44,930 nucleotides of DNA. Origin: Caballeronia grimmiae (GTDB taxonomy: Bacteria; Pseudomonadota; Gammaproteobacteria; Burkholderiales; Burkholderiaceae). Made by a program: the position numbers and the translations under genes. The notes under the pieces were generated by a model that saw only the letters and a list, made by a program, of their open reading frames with translations, did no database searches and was not told where the DNA came from. Of this stretch, positions 1 through 8,155 are shown one piece after another (the stretch's first letter is position 1; each line of letters opens with the position of its first letter). Location: assembly GCF_000698555.1 (NCBI RefSeq), contig NZ_JFHE01000043.1:1-44930 (forward strand). Reading direction: 5' to 3'.

Positions 1-2
1 AT

Positions 3-578
3 TCCTTGCTTCCGCACGTGCGCCGACAGCTTGCGGAGGAAATTCGCGCGCAGTTCGAGGCATTCATTGCAACCGGCTTGCCTCTCGATCATGTAAACAC
101 GCACAAGCATCGGCATGTTCATCCGGTCGTGCTCTCGCTGATTCTCGCTATCGGGCGCGACTACGGCATGCACGCGATGCGGCTGCCGTCAGAAGCCCGC
201 GCGCCGCTCTGGCTCAGACCATGGACCGCACTCGTGCGCAGACGTCTCGCGCGGGCGCGCATCGCGCACAACGACTACGTGATTGGAATCGCCCAGACTG
301 GACGCTTCGACGAAACCGCGTGGCTGGCCGCCATAGCAGAAATCGGAAGCCACACCGGAGGTGTCGTCGAAATCTACTGTCACCCTGCGGTGCAAGGCGG
401 AGTACCGCTGACGCCGTCGATGCAAGACTACCGGCACGCCGATGAGCTCGCCGCGCTGTTATCGCCGCGCGTCGCCAGGGCTTTGGAGGCTGTCCGCCAA
501 CGCGGCTTCGCGTTCGGCGGTTTCGCGGATGTTTTCCCCGCTGCCGCCGATGCATTCGGCGCGAGGCGGCTCGCTTGA
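3..578 (+). CDS. hpnK: Hopanoid-associated ChbG/HpnK deacetylase, 5' end cut by window
   Basis: This is the C-terminal two thirds of a YdjC/ChbG-like carbohydrate deacetylase of the HpnK type, which is usually about 280 residues long. The open frame runs in from the left edge, so the true start lies outside the window. Visible family signatures are the metal-site stretch DHVNTHKHRHVHP, where the paired histidines bind the divalent metal, and the later EIYCHPA motif. HpnK is known to deacetylate a sugar-bearing hopanoid intermediate during synthesis of extended hopanoids; it acts in the cytoplasm. Its stop overlaps the TTG start of the next gene, an hpnL-like gene, which supports the hopanoid assignment. 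The family call is firm; the exact substrate is taken from family knowledge. Confidence 0.85.
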   Translation, partial: SLLPHVRRQLAEEIRAQFEAFIATGLPLDHVNTHKHRHVHPVVLSLILAIGRDYGMHAMRLPSEARAPLWLRPWTALVRRRLARARIAHNDYVIGIAQTGRFDETAWLAAIAEIGSHTGGVVEIYCHPAVQGGVPLTPSMQDYRHADELAALLSPRVARALEAVRQRGFAFGGFADVFPAAADAFGARRLA

Positions 579-1591
579 AGCGAACGCACCCGTTGACCGC
601 CGCGTGGACGCTGATGATCGCGCTCCTTGCCGCGATTGCCGTCGGCTTCGCACTGCGTGACAGCCTCGGCCCCGCGACCGCGCGGGTGGCCGACGCAGGG
701 TTGCCCCTGCTTGCGCTCGTGCCGTTCCGCGCGCTCCCGCTCGCACTGGATGCAGCAGGCTGGTGGATTCTGCTTGGGCGCGCACCGCCGTTCGTGTTCA
801 TTTGGTGGATCGCGGCGGTGCGCGACGGGGTCAGCCGATTGCTTCCGGTGGCGAGCATCGGCGGCGAGGCGGTCGGCGTGCGAGTCGCGTGTTGGAAAGT
901 GCATGAACTACCTGCGGTCATTGCATCGGTGATCGTGGAAGTGCTCATTACGCTCGCAATGCAGGCGATATTCGCGACCATCAGCATCGCCGTGCTGGCG
1001 CGTTCAGCCGCTCTGGGGCGCGCAGCATGGCCGCTCGCCGCAGCGAGTGCGACAACGATCGTGGCCGTTGCTGCGAGCTATGTGTGGCTGCGTCATGGGG
1101 CGCCATTTTTGACGCTGATAAGAGTGACGCGTCGCGTGCTCGGCAGATGTCATTCCCTCTTGATCGCGGTGCCTACCCGCCAACTCGACGATGCGCTCCG
1201 CGCGCAGACGCATGCACCGCGCAGATGGCTCGCAGCCCTCATCGCGCAGCTCACGGGTCAGGTGGTCGGCGCATTCGAGAATCAGTTCGCGCTCTGGGCG
1301 ATCGGCGTTCCGATAACGTTCTCGAATGCGCTCGCCATAGAAGCCGTCGCGCAGATTGCCCGGCATGTGGCTTTCTTCGTGCCGCTTGGCGTGGGCGTTC
1401 AGGACGCGGCGATCGTCCTGACGAGCCAGATTGCGGGGCTGAGCACGGAGGCTGCGCTGTCGCTTGCGCTCATCAAGCGGATGCGCGAAGTGCTGTCGGG
1501 CGGGCTCGGTATTGGGTCGTGGCTTCTCGTCGAGACTGCGCGCGGCAGCCACCTGTGGGACGCCGAGCGAGACAAGCGGCAGCTTCATTGA
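575..1591 (+). CDS. hpnL: HpnL-like polytopic membrane protein (flippase-like, UPF0104 type)
   Basis: This 338-residue protein has many hydrophobic segments from end to end and resembles the lysylphosphatidylglycerol-synthase/flippase-like membrane domain family that includes HpnL. Recognisable parts are VRDGVSRLLPVASIGGEAVG around residue 85 and VPLGVGVQDAAIV near residue 270. HpnL proteins lie beside hopanoid genes and are thought to help move or place hopanoids in the membrane; the biochemical role is not settled. The TTG start overlaps the preceding TGA stop as TTGA, which suggests translational coupling to hpnK. A later in-frame ATG at 614 is a possible but less likely start, because it would cut into the first membrane segment. 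No terminator was seen after the gene. Confidence 0.75.
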   Translation: MKRTHPLTAAWTLMIALLAAIAVGFALRDSLGPATARVADAGLPLLALVPFRALPLALDAAGWWILLGRAPPFVFIWWIAAVRDGVSRLLPVASIGGEAVGVRVACWKVHELPAVIASVIVEVLITLAMQAIFATISIAVLARSAALGRAAWPLAAASATTIVAVAASYVWLRHGAPFLTLIRVTRRVLGRCHSLLIAVPTRQLDDALRAQTHAPRRWLAALIAQLTGQVVGAFENQFALWAIGVPITFSNALAIEAVAQIARHVAFFVPLGVGVQDAAIVLTSQIAGLSTEAALSLALIKRMREVLSGGLGIGSWLLVETARGSHLWDAERDKRQLH

Positions 1592-2231
1592 CGCCGGGAG
1601 TTGCGCTCCACCTCGGACGCGTTGAACCACCCCGGCCCACATTGCACGGGTTCGAGTCCGCCCGCGAATTGCGGGACGGTTGCTTCTTGCGCCCGCCTGT
1701 TGATGCCGCGCGCCCCCCAGGACCGAGCCACACCTTAAGCGAGCGCGCGAGCGGAATCGATGACCTCTTTGCAGGTAAGAAGCGTTGATAGACTCCCGCA
1801 CCGCGACGGAGCGCAGCACAAGGCCGGGTCGCAAAGCAGGCGCACTCAGCCTCGCCGGAACGGTCCAGACGGACCCATGCCTGATGTTGCCTATTGGATG
1901 TCAGCTTGGCCTCGGACATCTGCCGGCTGTTGCCTTCGCCGACGCAGCGTGTTTGGGCTAGAGAGGCCTTCGACCATCCCATTTCGACAGGAAGAGGGCG
2001 TCGCAGAGAGCTGCAGTCTGGAGTTTCTGCGCCGCGCGCTTTTAGCGAATGCGAGCACGTCGTTTTCACAGCTCTTTCGTTTGCACTGAGGCAATTGCAT
2101 GTCTCTACAGCGCATATGCCACGGCGTCTATGCTGCACGCCTCCCTTTTTGCCGTTCTCGCACGGTCCACTAAGGTTCTCTTAAGCAGCTAGGTACTACC
2201 CTTGGAGGTTTTCCTCGTTTCAGGAGACGAC
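1592..2231. other. 640-base stretch without a supported gene
   Basis: Only short frames without recognisable domains or convincing ribosome sites occur here. The right end carries the leader of the membrane-protein gene at 2232, including an 11-bp-spaced TAAG repeat. Bases near 1645 look like a tRNA T-loop but the stem does not pair. Confidence 0.6.
2169..2185 (+). promoter_or_regulatory. Candidate OmpR/PmrA-type direct repeat
   Basis: TAAG occurs at 2171-2174 and again at 2182-2185, exactly 11 bp apart, and the second copy is a full CTTAAG. PmrA/QseB-type response regulators bind CTTAA-type half sites spaced by one helical turn. An OmpR-family regulator is encoded just downstream at 3608, so it is the natural candidate. 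The left half matches CTTAAG at only four of six positions, so this is a weak prediction. Confidence 0.35.
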
Positions 2232-2987
2232 ATGGAAAGAGCGAAGCAGGCGTTTGCCAAGGTTCCAGAAGTCACTTTAACGTTCTGGATAATCAAGATT
2301 GCGGCCACCACGCTCGGAGAAACCGGCGGCGACGCGCTTTCGATGTCAATGAACCTCGGGTATCTGATCAGTACACTGATCTTCGCCGCCGTGTTCATTG
2401 TCGCAGTCACTATGCAGGTCAGGGCAAATCGGTTCCATCCGGTGTACTACTGGACAACGATCATCGCGACGACGACGGTCGGCACGACGCTCGCGGATTT
2501 CGCAGACCGCTCGCTCGGGATCGGCTATGCGGGCGGGAGCATAATCTTGCTTGCGCTGCTGCTTGTGTCGCTGGTGCTGTGGCATCGTGTAACGGGCTCG
2601 GTGTCGATCTCGACAATCGTGTCTCCGAAAGCCGAGGCTTTCTATTGGCTCACCATCATGTTCTCGCAAACGCTCGGCACGGCGCTAGGCGACTGGACCG
2701 CCGATAGCGCCGGCTTCGGTTACCTGGGCGCCGGCCTGATTTTCGGCGGATTGTTGCTCATAGTCGTGGCCGCTCACTACTTCACCGGAGTCTCGCGAAC
2801 CTTGCTGTTCTGGAGTGCATTTATCTTGACGCGGCCGCTCGGCGCGGTCGTTGGCGATTTCCTAGATAAACCGCTCGCTAACGGAGGACTGGCGATGAAC
2901 CGCTACAGCGCATCTGTCGCGCTTGTAACGTTCATCGTCGTGTGCGCTAGCCTGTTCAGGCAACGGCCCGCGCAAGTAGCGCATTGA
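2232..2987 (+). CDS. COG4705-type multipass membrane protein with four internal repeats
   Basis: This 251-residue integral membrane protein resembles the uncharacterised COG4705 membrane-anchored family. The chosen ATG follows AGGAGA at 2222-2227; a TTG 30 bases upstream would add residues that look untranslated. The sequence holds four copies of a T-x-(L/V)-G-x-x-x-x-D motif: near residues 26-34, 81-89, 146-154 and 201-209. Three copies are followed by G-x-GY or a similar glycine-rich tail, and each is bracketed by hydrophobic segments. The aspartates fall at residues 34, 89, 154 and 209, spaced 55, 65 and 55. Such duplicated polar motifs within membrane helices are typical of transporters or channels, but no substrate is known. 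It lies upstream of, and in the same direction as, a two-component system. Confidence 0.75.
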   Translation: MERAKQAFAKVPEVTLTFWIIKIAATTLGETGGDALSMSMNLGYLISTLIFAAVFIVAVTMQVRANRFHPVYYWTTIIATTTVGTTLADFADRSLGIGYAGGSIILLALLLVSLVLWHRVTGSVSISTIVSPKAEAFYWLTIMFSQTLGTALGDWTADSAGFGYLGAGLIFGGLLLIVVAAHYFTGVSRTLLFWSAFILTRPLGAVVGDFLDKPLANGGLAMNRYSASVALVTFIVVCASLFRQRPAQVAH

Positions 2988-3607
2988 CCGCGCACAGCGG
3001 AAAAGAAACGGGACGAGTTCTGCGACAGTGACCGCCGCTGTACCCTAGCTAGCCAACCGCGTACACGACCACGTTCGCGCTGGCTTAGAGCGACTCGGTA
3101 TCCGGCCTGCGCTAGCGTTAGCTTGCGCCACTTCCGCTGGACGAGACGGTACCGACCAAGTGAAGATGCAATCACAACTCGCTGAGCAGAGGATTGGTCG
3201 GCCAACTGCGTGTCCCGAAGGATGCACAATAGTCTTCGACGGCCGACGTTGATTGAGCTCTCAGAAGGAAATCGAGACGAACTTCGTTAGTCAGACGCCT
3301 TCTGCTAGCGGCTCGTCAACCGTGTGCGAGTAGCCTTCGGCGAAGCTCCCTTGCGTCCGAACTGCAGGTCGCATGCGCTCACCGATGAACCGCTATAAGT
3401 AATCGCGCGTGGCGCGCGCGAGTTGCAACAGAATCAATCGCGCTGAACTTGGTTAAACTGTCGCGCTCCCGGCTGCACTATGCGCTTTCCTTTCCGCATC
3501 GATCTCGACCGGTTGCGCGTGAAGAACTGAGTAGCACCGCAGTTTCGCGAACAGAAGCCGTCCGCGTCTCAGCGTCCAAGCAAAAAAATCTCACGGATGG
3601 CAATTTG
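2988..3607. other. 620-base stretch, leader of two-component system
   Basis: No frame here has a recognisable product. A frame continuous with the response regulator opens at 3449, but its extra 53 residues have no family counterpart. The regulator is best started at 3608, so most of this stretch is noncoding and probably holds the promoter of the two-component system. Confidence 0.55.
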
Positions 3608-4297
3608 ATGAAGGTGCTCATTGTCGAGGACGATTCGGCGATCGCAGCGAATCTATACGACTACCTGGAAGCGAACGGATACGAAGTCGATCTCGCCTCC
3701 AACGGCCGAATGGGACTCGCGATGGCGATTGCAAATTCATGGGACGCCATCCTGCTCGATCTGTCGCTGCCGCACATGGACGGGCTGACGCTGTGCCGCA
3801 AGCTGCGCGAGGAGGCGCGCCGGGACACGCCGGTGCTGATGCTCACTGCAAGGGATGCGCTGGACGACAAGCTCACCGGTTTCGTGCACGGTGCGGACGA
3901 CTATCTTGTCAAGCCTTTCTCGCTGCTCGAGGTGGGCGCCCGGCTCGGCGCGCTGGTCAAGCGGTACCGGGGCGAAGTCGCCACGCCGGAAATTCGCTTC
4001 GGAGACGTCCGGCTCGACTTGACGACGCTCACGGTCGAGCGCGCCGGGCGGATCATCAAACTGCAGCCGAAAGGCCTGCAACTGCTGCGCATCCTGATGC
4101 AATCGCCCGGGCGCGTATTCGGCCGGGTCGAGCTCGAAGCCGAAGTCTGGGGCGACGAGTTGCCCGACAGCGACACGCTACGCGCCCACATCTACATGTT
4201 GCGCAAGGCATTGGCGCAGCAAGGCGAGCCGGAGTTGATCGAAACTGTCCACAGGCTCGGCTACCGGCTCGTCGCCCGCGACACCGATGCGACGTAG
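3608..4297 (+). CDS. OmpR-family response regulator
   Basis: This is a 229-residue DNA-binding response regulator of the OmpR/PhoB class. The receiver domain occupies about residues 1-115: acidic pocket D8-D9, phospho-acceptor D51 in LLDLSLPHMDG, the switch threonine T80 in LMLTARD, and K102 in YLVKPF. A winged-helix DNA-binding domain fills the rest, with the typical ends HIYMLRKAL and VHRLGYRL. The ATG at 3608 is chosen because MKVLIVEDD is the normal N-terminus of the family. The stop overlaps the sensor kinase start by 11 bases, so the two are cotranslated. Likely targets are the membrane protein upstream or the efflux operon downstream; that is inference from position. Confidence 0.92.
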   Translation: MKVLIVEDDSAIAANLYDYLEANGYEVDLASNGRMGLAMAIANSWDAILLDLSLPHMDGLTLCRKLREEARRDTPVLMLTARDALDDKLTGFVHGADDYLVKPFSLLEVGARLGALVKRYRGEVATPEIRFGDVRLDLTTLTVERAGRIIKLQPKGLQLLRILMQSPGRVFGRVELEAEVWGDELPDSDTLRAHIYMLRKALAQQGEPELIETVHRLGYRLVARDTDAT

Positions 4298-5585
4298 CCT
4301 GCGCTTCAAGGTCGCGCTAGTCTTTTCGGCGCTCACGATCGTGCTTCTGGTAGCCCAGGCCCTTGGCGTGCGGGTGCTCGCGGAGGCTCAAGAAGAACGG
4401 CTCATTGCTGCCCTGATCGACGATGACGTACAGAGCGTGCTGCGAAGCTTCCAGACCAATCCCTCGCAGCTGCCTCCGTATGATGTGCGACTTCACGGGT
4501 ACGTCTCTTCGGCGGATCAGGCACGGCTCACACTTCCATCAAGCATCGCCACGCTGCCTGCTGGAACGCACGAGATCATCGTCGGCGACCGGGAAATCCA
4601 TGTGTCGATCACGCCGGTCGCGGACACCCGGCTTTATCGCGTCTACGACTTCAGCCGCTACGAGAAGCACTTCAAGGAAATGATTAACGCGTTCATGGCC
4701 GGCACGGGCGTGTTCGCGCTCCTGACGGTCTGGCTCTCGTTCGGCGTTTCAGGGTTGCTGGTGCGCCAGGTCGCCGGCCTGGCTCGCCAGGTAAAGGCGC
4801 TGCGGCACGAAAGCACCGCGTCGATCAATCCGGGCAGGTATGACGAAGTCGAGATCGTCGGGCTGGCCGAGGCCTTCAACGACTATCACCAGCGCATGGC
4901 CGACATGATCGCGCGCGAGAAGGATTTCACCGGAAACGTCAGCCACGAATTGCGCACGCCGCTTACGGCGGTCAAGACCAGTTGTGAGTTGCTCGAACAC
5001 GATCCCGCCATTGAGGGCAAGTCGCGCGCGCGGCTTGCCCAGATCAACCGCGCGGCGGACGGCATGCATGAACTCGTCAATGTGTTGCTGATGCTCGCCC
5101 GCGACGATACCCCCCAATGGATCGAGCCGGTCGAACTCGCGCACGTGATCGAGACGACGTTGACGCAGTTTGCCGATCGTCTGGCAAGCAGCGGCGTGCA
5201 TACGGTAATCGACGTTGACAGCCGCTTGCAGGTCAACGCGAACGTGTCTGCCCTGACGATCGTGCTTTCGAACCTCGTCGACAATGCCGTGCGGTACACC
5301 GATCGTGGTTGCATACGTTTCTCGTACGCAGACGGCTGGCTGCACATCGAAGACACCGGCTCGGGCATCTCCGAAGAAGCGTTGCCGCACGTCTTCGACA
5401 GGTTCTATCGGGCCGGGCCCGAGCAGACCGAACAGCGGGGTTTCGGCATTGGCCTGTCGATCGTCAAGAAGATCTGCGACCGCTACGGCTGGGCAATCCG
5501 GCTCGAGAGCGCAGAACATCGGGGCACACGTGTGTCGGTGAGTCTTCCCCTGACTGGCTCAGATGGCAATCGGCCACCTTGTTGA
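4287..5585 (+). CDS. Sensor histidine kinase of two-component system
   Basis: A 432-residue inner-membrane kinase. Membrane segments lie near residues 9-30 and 137-159, enclosing a periplasmic sensor region of about 105 residues with no recognised fold. Then come a HAMP-like linker, the dimerisation/phospho-acceptor helix with H220 in GNVSHELRTPLT, and the ATPase domain. The ATPase domain has its N box (NLVDNAVRYT), G1 box (DTGSGI), F box (FDRFYRAG) and G2 box (GFGIGLSIV). All catalytic motifs are intact. It should phosphorylate the response regulator whose 3' end it overlaps. The signal sensed is unknown; the efflux operon begins only 80 bases after its stop, which fits a toxic-compound or metal sensor, but this is inference. 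Confidence 0.92.
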   Translation: MRRSLRFKVALVFSALTIVLLVAQALGVRVLAEAQEERLIAALIDDDVQSVLRSFQTNPSQLPPYDVRLHGYVSSADQARLTLPSSIATLPAGTHEIIVGDREIHVSITPVADTRLYRVYDFSRYEKHFKEMINAFMAGTGVFALLTVWLSFGVSGLLVRQVAGLARQVKALRHESTASINPGRYDEVEIVGLAEAFNDYHQRMADMIAREKDFTGNVSHELRTPLTAVKTSCELLEHDPAIEGKSRARLAQINRAADGMHELVNVLLMLARDDTPQWIEPVELAHVIETTLTQFADRLASSGVHTVIDVDSRLQVNANVSALTIVLSNLVDNAVRYTDRGCIRFSYADGWLHIEDTGSGISEEALPHVFDRFYRAGPEQTEQRGFGIGLSIVKKICDRYGWAIRLESAEHRGTRVSVSLPLTGSDGNRPPC

Positions 5586-5625
5586 CAAAAATTTCACATC
5601 CTGTTGCGTAGCATCCGGGTCTGTA

Positions 5626-5647
5626 GCTGCCTGAAGGGTACGGCAGC
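5626..5647 (+). other. Short inverted repeat before the efflux operon
   Basis: GCTGCC at 5626-5631 pairs with GGCAGC at 5642-5647 across a ten-base loop. It lies in the 80-base gap between the sensor kinase and the efflux genes and may form a small leader hairpin. There is no T run after it, so it is not a classical terminator. Confidence 0.3.
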
Positions 5648-5665
5648 AAGACCCATGGATGCGGA

Positions 5666-7055
5666 ATGCGCCGAGCCGTACTGACTGTCCTGACACTGCT
5701 AGCTGGCTGCGCGACTTATCACGCACAGCCAATTGCGCCCGCACAACTGGCTCACCAGTTCGAGCATCGCTCGCTCGCGAGCGATGAGCTGCGAGCGTTT
5801 CTTACGAGAGAAGTCGGTCACGAGATCCAGCCATGGCCTGTCGCCCGCTGGGACCGGCGCATCCTCACGCTTGCGGCCTGGTATTACAGTCCGGCGCTCG
5901 ATGTCGCGCGCGCCCAATGGGAAACCGCGAAAGCCGGCGTTCAGGTCGCCGATGCTATCCCGAATCCGGTACTCCAGTTGCCGTTTCAGTTCGCCACACC
6001 CAATCCCGGACCGGGAGCGCCCTTTATTTGGGGCCCCGCGCTCGACATTCCGATCGAGATCGCCGGAAAGCGCGGTTATCGCGTCGATCAGGCCTCGCAC
6101 CTGTCGGAATCCGCGCGCCTCGCAATTGGCAACGAAGCGTGGAAAGTGCGTGGCCAGGTTCGCGATGCGCTGCTTGCGCTGTACGCCGCGCGCGAACGCA
6201 CTGAATTTTTGTCACGCAAGGCTCAGGCGCTGGAGCAAGTCGTCCGGATGGTCGAAAAGCGACGCTCGGTCGGGGGAGAACTCCGGGCCGGATGTCGACG
6301 CAGCCGTCCTCGTGGCGACCCAGGCGCAAAGCGATCTGGCCACGGCCCAAAGCGCCCGACAGGATGCGCTCGCGCAGTTGGCGTCGGCGATCGGGGTTGC
6401 GGTGGCCGCGTTCGAAGACGTCCAGCTCGACCTCGACGAGTTCGCTACTTCGCCCGCCGCTCCGCCTGCCGCTGAAGCACAGCGTGACGCCATTTTTCAT
6501 CGCGCTGATCTGCTTTCTGCGCTCGCTGACTACGCGGCAGCCGAATCGGCGCTTCAACTGGAAGTGGCGAAGCAGTATCCCGACATTCACCTCGGCACCG
6601 GCTACACGTATGACACCGGCACGCACAAGATCGGCTTCGGGATTGCCGGCATCACCTTGCCGATTTTCGACCAGAACCAGGGGAACATCGCGCAGGCCGA
6701 GGCGAAGCGCAAGGAAGCAGCGGCCCGTACGGCCGCTCTGCAGGACTCGATCCTCGGCGATCTGAACCACGCGCTCGCGCGCTATCGGTCCCGTCTCGAT
6801 GCCGTGCAGCTCTCGGCGCGCCACCTTGCGACCGCACGACGTCAGCTCGACGATCGGGCGGCAGCTTTTGCCACCGGCGACACCGATCGCCTGACGTTCA
6901 CGCAAGCGAAGGCCGACTTCGAGGTCAGCGAGATGACGCATCTCGATGCCGTCGTCGCCGCGCGGCAGGCGGCTGATGCGCTCGAGGATGCAATGCAACG
7001 GCCCCTTGAGCCGGAGTTCACGAAAGCATCTCTGAGCCAACAGGAACCACTGTAA
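5666..7055 (+). pseudogene. Outer-membrane efflux (TolC/CzcC-like) lipoprotein gene, frameshifted
   Basis: The reading frame starts at ATG 5666 with a lipoprotein signal (LTLLAGC lipobox) and runs as a TolC-family outer-membrane channel: ALDVARAQWETAKAGVQVADA, GPALDIPIEIAGKR. It leaves frame at the G5 run 6272-6276. Removing one G restores VEKRRSVGENSGPDVDAA and joins the second half, which contains PDIHLGTGYTYD, GIAGITLPIFDQNQGNIAQAEA and long coiled-coil helices, ending at 7055. The joined product is about 462 residues, normal for the family. As given, the gene makes a truncated protein of 269 residues with a foreign tail. A sequencing error in the homopolymer, a real phase-variable tract, or true decay all fit. 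The stop overlaps the adaptor start (TAATG). Confidence 0.85.
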
Positions 7056-8113
7056 TGAAATATCGGTTGCTCTTCTTTGGCGCCATCAGCATCGTGCTGG
7101 CTGCCGGCGCGAGTTGGTACATCTGTGAGGCGTTCCACGCTGAACCGGCGGCGACGGCCACGCAAACAGCATCCCCGTCGAGTGTGCAGACTGTCAACGG
7201 CGAAACCGTGGTGACCGTCAGCCCCGACATTCAACGCGCCAGCCACATCGAGGTTGCGCCGCTCGCGCCTATCACGGTGCAGCCTGACAGCCCAGCTTGG
7301 GCAACGGTGGTCGATTTGCAGCCGCTCTTCGATCTGCGCAACCGGCTAGCCTCCGCTCGAGCCGACCTCGATACGCTCACCGCACAAGCTGCCAACTCCC
7401 ATACGCAGTATGAGCGCAGCAGCGTGTTGTTCGAGGACGACCGCAACGTTTCTCAGAAGAGCCTGCAGGATGCGGGCGCAGTAATGCAGGCGGATCAGGC
7501 GAAGCTCAAGTCAGCCAAGGCAGCAGTCAGCGGACTGGAAGCGACAATACGCCAGCAATTCGGTGATGCGCTTGCGCGCGCATCGACGAACTCCTCGTCG
7601 GACCTGTTCCAGCGCCTGCTGTCGGGCAGCACGGCCGTGCTGCGTGTGACGCTGCCGGCGGGGTTCAACGGCGGCGCGCCCGCCCGCATCACGGTCGACG
7701 GGGTGGGCGGGCAATCTATTGCCGCGACGAAGCTGTCGGCGTCGCCGCTCGCCGATCCATCCGTGCAAGGCAGCCCGTGGTTCTACGCCACGGACCGCGC
7801 GCTGCCAGTCGGCACACGCACCGGCGCGCACGTCCCGACTTCAGCGGCGGCCTCACAGATGCTTGTCGTGCCCGATGCAGCCGTCATCTGGTACGGCGGG
7901 CAGCCATGGGCTTACGTGCAGACTGCGCAGGATCATTTCACAAGGCGCTATCTTCCGTCCGGCAACGAGAGCGCTCACGGCATTCTCGTAACCACTGGAT
8001 TTCATGCGGGGGACCGCGTCGTCACGCAAGGCGCCCAGTTGCTGCTTTCCGAGGAGCAAAAGCCCCAGGGGATAGGGACGGCCTGCAAGGACCCGCCCGA
8101 GTGCGACGACTGA
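7055..8113 (+). CDS. RND efflux periplasmic adaptor (membrane fusion protein)
   Basis: A 352-residue HlyD/CzcB-type adaptor that links the inner-membrane RND pump to the outer-membrane channel. The N-terminus has a membrane-anchor or signal helix (LLFFGAISIVLAAGASWYI). A coiled-coil hairpin lies around residues 95-175 (RNRLASARADLDTLTAQAAN and the following KSAKAAVSGLEATIR). The beta-barrel and membrane-proximal regions end with VVTQGAQLLLSEEQ. The start ATG overlaps the preceding TAA by one base, so it is translationally coupled to the frameshifted outer-membrane gene; the frameshift may therefore lower its expression. The protein ends with a short polar tail containing two cysteines (ACKDPPECDD). 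That tail could bind metal, but this is only a guess. Confidence 0.88.
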   Translation: MKYRLLFFGAISIVLAAGASWYICEAFHAEPAATATQTASPSSVQTVNGETVVTVSPDIQRASHIEVAPLAPITVQPDSPAWATVVDLQPLFDLRNRLASARADLDTLTAQAANSHTQYERSSVLFEDDRNVSQKSLQDAGAVMQADQAKLKSAKAAVSGLEATIRQQFGDALARASTNSSSDLFQRLLSGSTAVLRVTLPAGFNGGAPARITVDGVGGQSIAATKLSASPLADPSVQGSPWFYATDRALPVGTRTGAHVPTSAAASQMLVVPDAAVIWYGGQPWAYVQTAQDHFTRRYLPSGNESAHGILVTTGFHAGDRVVTQGAQLLLSEEQKPQGIGTACKDPPECDD

Positions 8114-8155
8114 CCCGTCACTTCCCTCGGCACGACACGAACCCACCGACTGCTC

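Noticed and set aside
1640..1662. GGGTTCGAGTCC, which looks like the T-loop of a tRNA
   Set aside because: The flanking bases do not form the five-pair stem, and no anticodon arm or acceptor stem fits around it.
5582..5614. TTGACA at the end of the sensor kinase gene as a -35 box of the efflux operon
   Set aside because: No good -10 box lies 16-18 bases downstream; the nearest TAGCAT is 21 bases away.
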